64,000 nucleotides of DNA from Piscinibacter sp. XHJ-5 (GCF_029855045.1 NZ_CP123228.1:1798001-1862000), one strand, 5' to 3'. Shown: positions 8,657 through 16,031, numbered from the stretch's first letter. Translations and numbers: made by a program. Notes: generated by a model not told the origin, from the letters alone.

Positions 8657-9481
8657 CTAGCGCGGCCTGCGCTCGACGATCGCCCGCGGCTGGGGCTCGG
8701 TGATCCCGGGCGCGGTCTTCAGCGCGGAGACGGGGATGTCGATCTCGGAGACGTAGCGGTCGCCCCGATACCAGGTGACGCCGGCGTACAGCACGTTGCC
8801 CTTGCCGTCGACCAAACGCCGCGACATCCTGGCGACGGGCGAAGCGAACGGGATCTTCAGCATGTCGCACAGCGGGAAGTCCGCCGGCATCACGGTCATG
8901 CGCTGCCGCACTCGCCTGCAGCGCGGGCCCAGCTCATCGAGCACTGCGGCGAGCAACTTCCTCTTTCTGGCGGTGTCCTTGGGAAGCGCTTCGAAGACCG
9001 GCGTCGGCACGTAGATTTCGGCGTAGCAGAACGGCTCACCGGAATAGGTGTGCAGCTTGCGGATGCACACGTTTTCATCGGCCGGCTTGTCGTCCGCGCC
9101 GAGCAGCTCCTGCGGTACCGCGGTGCGGCGCCGCACTTCGAGGATCTCGAAGGCGAGCGCCTGCGGCGCGGCGAACGGATCGTTGATGGCCAGTTGCAGG
9201 TCGCCCACGGCGGCGGGCAGTGCGGCCACGTGCGTCCCGACGCCGCGCTGGCTGTGGATGAGCCCTTCCCTGGACAGCAGCTCGAATGCCTGCCGGACCG
9301 TGTTGACGGCGACACCCAGGTCGTCGGCCAGTTGCGTGATCGGGGGCAACTGCGCCCCGAGCGGGTATACACCCTTGGCGATGCGATGCCTCAGCAGCGA
9401 GGCCAGGCGCTGGTATTGGGCAACACCGCGCTCGGCCGGAAGGTCCTGCCGATCGTTTGCGATGAATCGATCTTCCGCCAT
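8657..9481 (-). CDS. GntR-family transcriptional regulator with UTRA domain
   Basis: A 274-residue HutC-type regulator. The N-terminal winged helix-turn-helix (about residues 20-88) reads RIAKGVYPLGAQLPPITQLA, then LGVAVNTVRQAFELLSREGLI. The UTRA effector-binding domain (about 110-260) includes the segments SGEPFCYAEIYVP and ARMSRRLVDGKGNVLYAGVT. It is the first gene of the minus-strand block, 90 bases ahead of the Bug gene. Related operator motifs precede both, suggesting autoregulation and substrate-relieved repression of the catabolic operon. Confidence 0.88.
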   Translation of the reverse strand: MAEDRFIANDRQDLPAERGVAQYQRLASLLRHRIAKGVYPLGAQLPPITQLADDLGVAVNTVRQAFELLSREGLIHSQRGVGTHVAALPAAVGDLQLAINDPFAAPQALAFEILEVRRRTAVPQELLGADDKPADENVCIRKLHTYSGEPFCYAEIYVPTPVFEALPKDTARKRKLLAAVLDELGPRCRRVRQRMTVMPADFPLCDMLKIPFASPVARMSRRLVDGKGNVLYAGVTWYRGDRYVSEIDIPVSALKTAPGITEPQPRAIVERRPR

Positions 9482-9485
9482 GCCA

Positions 9486-9503
9486 AATGCCTAATATTGG
9501 GAG
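9486..9503. promoter_or_regulatory. Operator candidate upstream of the GntR gene
   Basis: AATGCCTAATATTGGGAG lies 5-22 bases upstream of the GntR start codon. It matches 15 of 18 bases of the motif at 8579-8596 and contains a near-palindrome (CCTAATATTGGG). The location predicts autorepression. Binding is inferred from recurrence and position only. Confidence 0.6.
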
Positions 9504-9540
9504 TATGCATCAGCTGGCGCGCCTCGCGCCTCGCCCCCTC

Positions 9541-10146
9541 TCAGCCGCGCAGGCCGTCGGCCTTCAGCGCCTGCTGCACCGCAGGCCGCGCGCTCATGCG
9601 GGCCATGAACGCGTTGAGGTTCACGAGGCCGGAGATGTCCAGCTTCAGCGGCGTGCTCCAGCGCGTCACGGTGTAGAGGTAAGAGTCGGCCACCGTGAAG
9701 TCGCCCAGCAGGTAGTCGTGACCCGCGAGGTGCTGATCCACGTAGGCCAGGCGGTCGAGGACCTTGCGGCGGAACAGCGGCTTGGCCTCTTCCGGCATCT
9801 CGGGATTGAACAGCGGGCTGAACTGCTTGTGGATTTCCGTGCCGATGAACGTGAGCCACTCCTGCAGCCGGTAGCGTGCCATCGTCCCGGCTGGTGGCGC
9901 CAGTTTCTTCTCGGGCACCTGGTCGGCGATCCACTGCACGATGGCCGGGCCTTCGGCCAGCCGGGTGCCGTCGTCGAACTCCAGCAGCGGCACGTAGCCC
10001 TTTGGGTTGATCGTGTAGTAGTCGGTGCCGTCCAGCAGCTTGTGCGACCGGGTGCTGGCCAGCACCGCCTCGAACGGCAGGCCCGCCTCGTACAGGGCGA
10101 TGTGAGGTGAGAGGGAGCAAGCTCCCGGGCTGTAGTAAAGCTTCAT
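9541..10146 (-). CDS. gstA: Beta-class glutathione S-transferase
   Basis: A 201-residue cytosolic GST. The N-terminal thioredoxin-like domain opens MKLYYSPGACSLSPHI with Cys-10, the beta-class catalytic cysteine. NPKGYVPLLE with its cis-Pro and EGPAIVQWIAD form the glutathione site, and the C-terminal helical domain carries the N-capping motif LLGDFTVADSYLY. No clear ribosome site precedes the start. A perfect palindrome 71 bases upstream matches repeats next to the TetR gene, so this GST may belong to the TetR regulon and act on a ring-cleavage or electrophilic intermediate. Confidence 0.9.
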   Translation of the reverse strand: MKLYYSPGACSLSPHIALYEAGLPFEAVLASTRSHKLLDGTDYYTINPKGYVPLLEFDDGTRLAEGPAIVQWIADQVPEKKLAPPAGTMARYRLQEWLTFIGTEIHKQFSPLFNPEMPEEAKPLFRRKVLDRLAYVDQHLAGHDYLLGDFTVADSYLYTVTRWSTPLKLDISGLVNLNAFMARMSARPAVQQALKADGLRG

Positions 10147-10199
10147 GGCTGTGGCGTCGTGCGCGCAAGGTCGAAGGGCGTGCGGTCGGCTTGCGCCGG

Positions 10200-10229
10200 A
10201 TTCATAGTGACTGAAGTGTCATTATGACA
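10200..10229. promoter_or_regulatory. Tandem operator candidate for the TetR regulator, upstream of the GST gene
   Basis: A perfect palindrome with one central base, TGTCATTATGACA (10217-10229), is preceded exactly 17 bases earlier by a weak copy (ATTCATAGTGACT, 8 of 13). The same 13-mer occurs twice at 17-base spacing at 12680-12709 in front of the TetR gene. The palindrome also forms the last codons of the monooxygenase remnant. Confidence 0.6.
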
Positions 10230-10344
10230 TGGGGCGCGCGCGGAGACCTGCAGGCTCGAGCATCTGCAATGCGCGGCGCAGCAGTGCAGCGCCCACCGGC
10301 CCCAGGCCGACGAGCAGCACGTCGCCGTCGGCGTCCGTGTTCAT
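10222..10344 (-). pseudogene. N-terminal remnant of an FAD-dependent aromatic monooxygenase
   Basis: A 40-codon open frame starting MNTDADGDVLLVGLGPVGAAL, which carries the Rossmann FAD-binding signature DVLLVGxGPVG of MhpA/UbiH-type flavoprotein hydroxylases. It then runs directly into TAA at 10222, within the regulatory palindrome. Intact relatives are about 400-560 residues, so more than 90% is missing. The ATG still overlaps the stop of the acyl-CoA synthetase gene by ATGA, the coupling of an intact operon. Deletion of the monooxygenase body is the simplest explanation. A functional role for a 40-residue peptide is unlikely. Confidence 0.65.
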
Positions 10345-12239
10345 GCGGCCGACTCCGGCCACTGCGCCGACACCGGATAGCGCCCTGCCAGCGCCAGCGC
10401 CGCGGACCGGTGCGATGCGGGCCCCGACAGCTCCACCGCCACGCCGCCCGCCGTGAGCCGGCTGCTCGCCCGCACTTCAGCCAGGCCCTCGGCATCCAGC
10501 GCCTCGCGCAGCACGCGTTCCAGCGCCATCAGACGCAGGTGCGGCTTGGAGACCTTGCCCACGGTGGTGAGCGGCAGCGCGGGCAGCACCTCGATGCGCA
10601 CCGGCACCGCGGCGCGCTCGGGGATCCTGACCAAGGCATGGGTCCGGAGATCCTCCACGCTCGCATGCGAACCCGCGCGCAACGCCACGTAGGCCACCGG
10701 CAACTCGCCCGCGTGACGATCCGGCTGGCCCACGGCCGCGGCCATCGCGACCGCTGGGTGCGCGACGAGCGCGTCCTCGATCAGCTGCGGGTCGATGTTG
10801 TGCCCGCCGCGGATGATCAGATCCTTCGCGCGCCCGCAGAGGACGAGGTACTCCGCATCGTCCCACCGGCCGAGATCGCCGGTGTTGAACCAGCCGCCTT
10901 CGATCCAGATGCCCTGGTTGTCGCTCTCGCGCAGATAGCCCGGGAACACGTTGGGGCCACGCAGGCCGATCACGCCTGCGCCGTCGGGCCGGGCCAGCTC
11001 GCCGGTGGGCTTGCCGTCGGCGCCCAGCGCGAACAGCTTGATCTCCTGGTAGGGCAGCCGCAGGCCCACGGTGCCCAGCTGGCGACGGCCGCGCGGCAGA
11101 TTGACCGTGGAGACGCAGCTGCCCTCGGTGAGGCCGTAGCCCTCGTGGATGCTAGCCCCGGTGAGGCGCTCGAAGTCCAGCGCCACCTGGCGCGGCAGCG
11201 GCGCCGCGCCGCACAGCACATGCCGCAGCGTGGGCACGCCGCCTCCGGGCCAGGGCTTGTCGAGCAGGCTGGCCAGCACGGTGGGCACGGCCGAGAAGGT
11301 CGTGGCATTGAAGCGCCTTGCGATCTGCCAGAACGCATCCAGCAGCCCCGGGCTGCGGTAGCCGCCGGGGGTGAGCACGACAACCTCCGCGCCGCGATGG
11401 AACGCGCCCAACCCGGTGACCAGTGCGCCGTTCACATGGAACAGCGGCAGGCCGCTGAGCACCACGTCGTCGCGATCGTCGATCCACTGGATCGCGCAGG
11501 CCATGAAGGCTTCGTTGACATGCGTGTGCACGGCCACCTTGGGATAGCCGGTGGTGCCGCCGGTGTGGAAATAGGCGCAGGGCTCGTCTGGCGACAGCGT
11601 GCGGTCGAAGTCCAGCCGGTCGGCGCGTGCGGCAGCGAGGGCCTGGTGGAAGTCCAGCACTTGCACGCCGTCGCGCGCCGGCATCGGCCCCGCAGGGGCC
11701 GATGCCTCGCACCGCCCGAGCGCGCCGTCGAGATTCACCTGCAGCACCGTATGCACGCTGCGCACGCGTTCGGCCACCTGCACCGCCTTGTCCCAGAGGT
11801 CGGAGCCCGGTGCCGGGCCGAGCGCGACCACCACCTCGGCCTTCGTCTCCTCGCAGATGCGTGCGATGTAGGCGGCCTCCAGCATCGGGTTGACCGGGCT
11901 CGCGATGCCGGCCGCCTGCGCGCCCCACAGCGCGAAGTGGCTTTCGATCAGATTGGGCAGCAGCAGGGTCACCGCCGCGCCGGGGGCGAGGCCGCATGCA
12001 TGGAGCGCGTTGGCGGTGCGGTGCACGCCCTCCAGCAGCCCGGCGTAGCGGAGGTCACGCGTGGGAGCATCGGCGTTCGGGGCCAGCAGCAGGCGCAGGG
12101 CGATGCGTTCGCAGTGGCGCTCGCAGGTCGCGCGCAGCAGGCCGTAGGTGGTGAGGGCGGGCAGGCGCTGCTGCCAGGGCGTGCGTTCGAAGCGCTCGAT
12201 GTCGGCCAGCGTCTTGACGGCCGCGATGTCGTGGGGCAT
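10341..12239 (-). CDS. AMP-forming acyl-CoA synthetase
   Basis: A 632-residue adenylate-forming ligase. Core motifs are in order: YFHTGGTTGYPKVAVHTH (phosphate loop), EGYGLTEGSCVS (aromatic/adenine motif), WFNTGDLGRWDD, GRAKDLIIRGGHNI (hinge) and TTVGKVSKPHLR with the C-terminal catalytic Lys. About 70 residues follow that Lys, longer than usual. GAGGA precedes the ATG. It lies between a decayed FAH-family gene upstream and a monooxygenase remnant downstream, so the original pathway is broken although this gene looks intact. The substrate, perhaps a phenylpropanoid-type acid, is an inference from those neighbours. Confidence 0.88.
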   Translation of the reverse strand: MPHDIAAVKTLADIERFERTPWQQRLPALTTYGLLRATCERHCERIALRLLLAPNADAPTRDLRYAGLLEGVHRTANALHACGLAPGAAVTLLLPNLIESHFALWGAQAAGIASPVNPMLEAAYIARICEETKAEVVVALGPAPGSDLWDKAVQVAERVRSVHTVLQVNLDGALGRCEASAPAGPMPARDGVQVLDFHQALAAARADRLDFDRTLSPDEPCAYFHTGGTTGYPKVAVHTHVNEAFMACAIQWIDDRDDVVLSGLPLFHVNGALVTGLGAFHRGAEVVVLTPGGYRSPGLLDAFWQIARRFNATTFSAVPTVLASLLDKPWPGGGVPTLRHVLCGAAPLPRQVALDFERLTGASIHEGYGLTEGSCVSTVNLPRGRRQLGTVGLRLPYQEIKLFALGADGKPTGELARPDGAGVIGLRGPNVFPGYLRESDNQGIWIEGGWFNTGDLGRWDDAEYLVLCGRAKDLIIRGGHNIDPQLIEDALVAHPAVAMAAAVGQPDRHAGELPVAYVALRAGSHASVEDLRTHALVRIPERAAVPVRIEVLPALPLTTVGKVSKPHLRLMALERVLREALDAEGLAEVRASSRLTAGGVAVELSGPASHRSAALALAGRYPVSAQWPESAA

Positions 12240-12254
12240 GGCGAGGTCCTCGTG

Positions 12255-12625
12255 TCAGGGCGCGACGATGGCCGTGGTCTGCTCGCCGAGGTCGATCGCG
12301 CCGTCGTCGGTGCGGATGGAAGCACGGATGCGGTCGCCCGGCTGCAGGTAGGCCGGGTTGCGCGCACCCTTGCCCACGAAGAGGCGCCAATGGGTGGCGT
12401 CGCTCATGAAGTGGCGCATGATGAACATCACCGCCTTGCCCGGCGCGCGGGCGGCGCAGCCGGCCGGTGTGCCGGTGGCGATCAGGTCGCCGGCGTGCAG
12501 GTCGTGCAGGCCGCTCATGCCGTGGTCTTGACCATGCCCCGATCCTCCACGCCGCGTCCGCCGGGCTGTGTGCCATTCACGCCCACGCGGGCGCGGACAC
12601 GGACAGCATCCAGGCCGCGCAGACA
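12255..12625 (-). pseudogene. Remnant of a fumarylacetoacetate-hydrolase-family gene
   Basis: Only C-terminal FAH-family sequence survives, in two frames. From about 12625 to 12515 one frame reads LDAVRVRARVGVNGTQPGG then RGVEDRGMVKT, resembling the strand before the active-site lid. It ends in TGA at 12515-12517. The adjoining frame (12518 to 12255) reads SGLHDLHAGDLIATGTPAG and ends QTTAIVAP, the standard FAH C-terminal half. The N-terminal half, with metal ligands, is absent. The remnant sits 15 bases ahead of the acyl-CoA synthetase and mirrors the loss seen at the other end of the cluster. The 5' boundary is approximate. Confidence 0.65.
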
Positions 12626-12679
12626 GCGCGGGACAGCAGTTGAGGACTCGTCTCCATGTCTTCTCTCTCGGCTCCGTAT

Positions 12680-12709
12680 GTTCATCATGACACTAACGTC
12701 ATTTTGACA
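12680..12709. promoter_or_regulatory. Tandem operator candidate between the FAH remnant and the TetR gene
   Basis: Two copies of a 13-base palindrome lie 17 bases apart: GTTCATCATGACA (12680-12692, 10 of 13) and CGTCATTTTGACA (12697-12709, 11 of 13), compared with the perfect site at 10217-10229. The position between divergent genes fits a TetR operator controlling itself and the synthetase cluster. Confidence 0.6.
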
Positions 12710-12812
12710 CACTAGTCGTTTTCTCTGAGAGTGAGGTCGGCTCATCACGACCCGTATGCATGCGGCTCATCGCGGCCGGGTTGAGCAGCACGACGGCAGC
12801 ACAATCGTCCCC

Positions 12813-13541
12813 ATGGAGAGCCAAGACCATCGACCCCGAGTGGCCGCAGAGCGGCGTGAACGCATGCGGGCGCGGCTGCTCGGCAGCGCGCTCGAACTGA
12901 TTGCCGCCAAAGGGCCCACGGCGACCTCGATCGACGACATCATTGCGGCGGCCGAGGTGTCGCGCGGCACCTTCTACAAGTACTTCCCATCGCCCGACGC
13001 GCTGGTGCGCGAGCTGGCCTTCGAGGTGGCCAAGGACCTGGTCCATCTCGCCGATCCGCTGGTGCGCGAGCGCAGCGATCCGGCCGAGCGCGTGGCCTGC
13101 GGCATCCGCCTGGTGGCCCGTCTGGCGCTGCACCACCCGGCAGCTGCCGGCTTCCTCGTGCAGCTGGGGTGGCCGGACACGCAACGAGAAAACGTACTGC
13201 TGGACTTCGTGCGCCGCGATCTTGCGGAGGGCATGAAGCAGGGACGCTTTCGCCAGATGCCGATGCCGCTGGCGCTCAACATGGTGTCGGGCGGCGTGAT
13301 GGGCGCGATCCATTGCATGCTCAAGGGCCCGTGCGAGCCCGACTTCGCCGAGATGACGGCCGCCGCAGTGCTGCGTGCCTTGGGCGTGGCGGGCAAGACG
13401 GCCGAGGCGCTCGCGTGCAAGCGGTTGGAGCTGCAGCCCGACTTTCCCGAAGGTCTTCTGGCCGATACCTTGCCGGTGGCCAGTGAGGAGGAGGTCACGG
13501 CAGCGCGATCCCGGCCCCGGCGACCACGCACGTTGGGCTAG
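12813..13541 (+). CDS. TetR/AcrR-family transcriptional regulator
   Basis: A 242-residue regulator with a classic TetR helix-turn-helix at about residues 20-66 (ALELIAAKGPTATSIDDII, then AAEVSRGTFYKYFPSPDAL) and a variable ligand-binding C-terminal part. The start is the ATG giving MESQDHRPR; an in-frame ATG at 12756 adds 19 unremarkable residues and neither has a strong ribosome site. It is divergent from the synthetase cluster and faces the paired palindromes at 12680-12709, its probable operators. The basic tail after residue 225 is unusual. The ligand is probably an acyl-CoA or aromatic acid; this is inference. Confidence 0.88.
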   Translation: MESQDHRPRVAAERRERMRARLLGSALELIAAKGPTATSIDDIIAAAEVSRGTFYKYFPSPDALVRELAFEVAKDLVHLADPLVRERSDPAERVACGIRLVARLALHHPAAAGFLVQLGWPDTQRENVLLDFVRRDLAEGMKQGRFRQMPMPLALNMVSGGVMGAIHCMLKGPCEPDFAEMTAAAVLRALGVAGKTAEALACKRLELQPDFPEGLLADTLPVASEEEVTAARSRPRRPRTLG

Positions 13542-13611
13542 AGGGTGCGATCCGCAGGGGCGTTGGATACCTTCGGCACCGAGGTCCTTCGTGACCGGGA
13601 CGCGCCTCACC

Positions 13612-13646
13612 TTGCGACAACTTGATGATTCCACTATGATGAAAAT
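13612..13646 (+). promoter_or_regulatory. Ars operon promoter, probably giving a leaderless transcript
   Basis: TTGCGA (13612-13617) and TATGAT (13635-13640) are separated by exactly 17 bases. The arsR ATG starts 7 bases after the -10 box, where transcription should begin, and no ribosome site lies upstream. Direct repeats TTGATGAT (13622) and TATGATGA (13635) overlap the promoter and may be the ArsR operator. Confidence 0.6.
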
Positions 13647-13970
13647 ATGGAAGATCAAGACGTCGTCCGAGCGCTTGCCGCCTTGGCGCACCCGGCGCGG
13701 CTGCAGGTGTTCCGCGCGCTCGTGGTCTGCGGCCGCCGCGGCATGACGCCTGGCGTGATGGCCGAGGGCTCCGGCATCCCGTCCGCCACGCTCTCCTTCC
13801 ACCTAAAGGAGCTCATGAACGCGCGGCTGGTGACGCAGGAGCGCCAGAGTCGCAATCTCGTCTATCGCGCGTCATTCGATCGGATGAACGCGCTGCTCGG
13901 CTACCTCACCGCCAACTGCTGCCGCGGCGATGAATGTCTCGACGACAAAGCGGCGGCTTGCAAGTGCTGA
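13647..13970 (+). CDS. arsR: ArsR-family arsenite-responsive repressor
   Basis: A 107-residue winged-helix ArsR/SmtB repressor. The DNA-recognition region reads GIPSATLSFHLKELMNARLV. It lacks the ELCVCDL metal box of the plasmid R773 type. Instead it has a C-terminal cluster C91, C92 and C97 (NCCRGDEC) plus C105 and C107, like the cysteine triad of the Acidithiobacillus ferrooxidans repressor that binds As(III) near its C-terminus. It is first gene of the ars operon, 9 bases before arsI. It should release the overlapping promoter when As(III) or MAs(III) binds. Confidence 0.93.
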   Translation: MEDQDVVRALAALAHPARLQVFRALVVCGRRGMTPGVMAEGSGIPSATLSFHLKELMNARLVTQERQSRNLVYRASFDRMNALLGYLTANCCRGDECLDDKAAACKC

Positions 13971-13979
13971 GGAGGTTCG

Positions 13980-14465
13980 ATGAAACGCTTTCACGTCCAC
14001 GTCCACGTCGATGACCTGGCCAGGAGCATCGCGTTCTATTCGAAGCTGTTCGCCGCCGAACCAGCGCGCGTCGAAAGCGACTACGCCAAGTGGATGCTTG
14101 ACGACCCGCGCATCAACTTCGCGATCTCCACGCGCGGCGGCAAGCCGGGCGTCGACCACCTGGGCTTTCAGACCGACGACGCGGCCGAGCTGGCCGAGCT
14201 GAAGGCACGTGCGCAGGCGGCCGACATTGCCTTGTTCGACGAGGGCGAGACGACCTGCTGCTACGCCCACAGCGAGAAGCACTGGGTGACCGATCCGCAG
14301 GGCATCGCCTGGGAGCAGTACCACACGCTAAATGACATCCCTGTCTTCAGCGAATCGAAGGCCGCCTCCGCCAGCGGCACACAGGCCTCGGCGTGCTGCG
14401 CACCGACGACGCGGGGCAAGCCGATCGGCATCCCGGTCGCGGGTGCCAAGTCTTCGTGCTGCTGA
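13980..14465 (+). CDS. arsI: ArsI/CadI-type C-As lyase (VOC metalloenzyme)
   Basis: A 161-residue VOC-fold protein close to the ArsI organoarsenical lyase length. Candidate Fe(II) ligands are H5, H60 and E112, and the vicinal pair C93-C94 (ETTCCYAHSEKHW) matches the MAs(III)-binding cysteines of ArsI. The C-terminus carries further cysteine pairs (SACCAPTT and the terminal SSCC). ArsI enzymes demethylate trivalent methylarsenite and degrade aromatic arsenicals to As(III). An AGGAGG site precedes the ATG. CadI-type cadmium binding is the alternative. Confidence 0.85.
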   Translation: MKRFHVHVHVDDLARSIAFYSKLFAAEPARVESDYAKWMLDDPRINFAISTRGGKPGVDHLGFQTDDAAELAELKARAQAADIALFDEGETTCCYAHSEKHWVTDPQGIAWEQYHTLNDIPVFSESKAASASGTQASACCAPTTRGKPIGIPVAGAKSSCC

Positions 14466-14475
14466 GGTTCTTGCC

Positions 14476-14652
14476 ATGGCCGACAAGACCTGTCACGTGC
14501 TGTTCGTCTGCACGGGCAACTCGGCGCGGTCCATCGTTGCCGAGGGCCTGCTGAACCAGCTCGAAGGCGGGCGGTTCAGGGCGCGAGACGCTTGCTTCGC
14601 TGAGGACCGGATGTCGCTGCAGCAGTCGATCCGCGAGGTTGAACAACAGTAA
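14476..14652 (+). pseudogene. Arsenate reductase gene with a large internal deletion
   Basis: A 58-codon frame. Residues 1-34 are the N-terminus of a thioredoxin-coupled arsenate reductase / low-molecular-weight phosphatase (CHVLFVCTGNSARSIVAEGL) with the P-loop Cys and Arg. It then jumps to a tail, DRMSLQQSIREVEQQ, resembling the usual end of the same family. About 100 central residues, including the second and third redox cysteines, are missing. The frame ends 6 bases before an intact arsC. It is most simply a deletion derivative of a former second arsC. A short functional product is unlikely but the P-loop is intact. Confidence 0.75.
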
Positions 14653-14658
14653 TCACCC

Positions 14659-15165
14659 ATGACAACCAACGTCCTCATCCTTTGCACCCACAACTCCGCG
14701 CGCAGCGTGCTCAGCGAAGGCATGCTCAATCACTGGGCGAAGAAGCTCGGCAAGGACGTGCGCGCCCACAGTGCCGGCAGCGCACCGAGCGGCCGCATCA
14801 ACCCGTTCGCGCTGGAAGCGCTGCAGAATGCCGACGTTGACACCACAGGCTACCGCAGCAAGAGCTGGCACGAGTTCAGCGCCGACGGCGCGCCGCCGAT
14901 GACCATCGTCATCACCGTGTGCGACAGCGCCGCGGCCGAGCAGTGCCCCGTCTTCTTCGGCGGCAGCGGTGGCCAGCCGGTCAAGGTGCACTGGGGTTAC
15001 CCCGACCCATCGAACGCCGAAGGCGGCGATGAAGGCAAGCGCCGCGCGTTCGAGCTGACGCGCCAGGCGATCGGCTACCGGATGCTGCAGCTGCTGCAGT
15101 TGCCGCTCGAGACGATGAGCCGCGGGCAGCTGCAGCAGGCGTTGGTCGAGATCTCGAAGAGCTGA
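14659..15165 (+). CDS. arsC: Thioredoxin-dependent arsenate reductase
   Basis: A 168-residue arsenate reductase of the low-molecular-weight phosphatase fold. The P-loop CTHNSARS has the nucleophilic Cys-9 and its Arg. The relay cysteines C88 and C95 lie in VITVCDSAAAEQCP, and HWGYPDPS contains the general-acid Asp. It reduces As(V) to As(III) for export. The gene ends 2 bases before the aquaporin gene, and a deleted paralogue lies immediately upstream. The thioredoxin-coupled class is inferred from the internal cysteine pair. Confidence 0.92.
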   Translation: MTTNVLILCTHNSARSVLSEGMLNHWAKKLGKDVRAHSAGSAPSGRINPFALEALQNADVDTTGYRSKSWHEFSADGAPPMTIVITVCDSAAAEQCPVFFGGSGGQPVKVHWGYPDPSNAEGGDEGKRRAFELTRQAIGYRMLQLLQLPLETMSRGQLQQALVEISKS

Positions 15166-15167
15166 CG

Positions 15168-15890
15168 ATGGATCTGCCCCGCAAGCTCGGCGCCGAGGCG
15201 CTCGGCACGATGCTGCTGCTGACCACCGTGATCGGCTCGGGGATCATGGCCCAGCGCTTGGCCGGCGGAAACGTCGCGATCGCGCTGCTCGCCAACACAT
15301 TGGCGACCGTCGGCGGCCTGTACATCCTGATCGAGGTGTTCGGGCCGATCAGCGGCGCGCACTTCAATCCGGCGGTGAGTGCCGTGATGGCGTATCGCGG
15401 GGAACTGCAGAAGTCCTCGCTCGTGCCGTACATCGCCGCCCAACTGGTCGGCGCGATGCTCGGCGCCTGGCTCGCGCATGCGATGTTCGACCTGTCGATC
15501 CTGCAGTTCTCGACGAAGGTGCGTGCCGGGATGGGCCAATGGATCGCCGAAGCGGTGGCGACGGCCGGCCTGCTTCTCGTGATCCTGCGCGCGCCGGCTG
15601 GTCGGGCCGCTGCGATGGTCGCCGCGTACATCGGGGCCGCGTACTGGTTCACCGCCTCGACTTCGTTCGCGAACCCGGCGGCGGTGTTCGGCCGGCTGTT
15701 CAGCGACAGCTTCGCCGGCATTGCGCCGGGAAGCGCACCCGGCTTCGTCGTGGCTCAGTTCGTCGGCGCGGCGATCGGCACGGTCATCCACCAGGCCCTC
15801 GAGCCGCGCCTGCACCCGGCCGGACATCCCAACATGATCGAAGCCTCCGGAGAGGAGCAAGCGCTCGGGGGCGCGTCCCGGCAGCAGTGA
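15168..15890 (+). CDS. aqpS: Aquaporin/MIP channel of the ars operon
   Basis: A 240-residue major intrinsic protein with about six membrane spans and both NPA-type half-helices: HFNPAVSAV in loop B and FANPAAVFGR in loop E. The Ser-rich loop E (TASTSFANP) departs from water-selective channels. Found directly after arsC with no ArsB or Acr3 pump in the operon, it fits AqpS, the Sinorhizobium channel through which As(III) made by ArsC leaves the cell. A hairpin at 16032-16044 may end the transcript. The symbol rests on context. Confidence 0.85.
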   Translation: MDLPRKLGAEALGTMLLLTTVIGSGIMAQRLAGGNVAIALLANTLATVGGLYILIEVFGPISGAHFNPAVSAVMAYRGELQKSSLVPYIAAQLVGAMLGAWLAHAMFDLSILQFSTKVRAGMGQWIAEAVATAGLLLVILRAPAGRAAAMVAAYIGAAYWFTASTSFANPAAVFGRLFSDSFAGIAPGSAPGFVVAQFVGAAIGTVIHQALEPRLHPAGHPNMIEASGEEQALGGASRQQ

Positions 15891-16031
15891 TGAGCCGCAT
15901 CAAGCGTGATGCGTTGACGTTATGGTTCGCGCGCTCCCATCCGCCGTGATCCGGGCCCGCATCGACGGATGCGTGATCCAGGTGTCCATCTAGGCCGGGG
16001 AGACGGCGGTCCCCAGTCGAAGCCCCGATGG

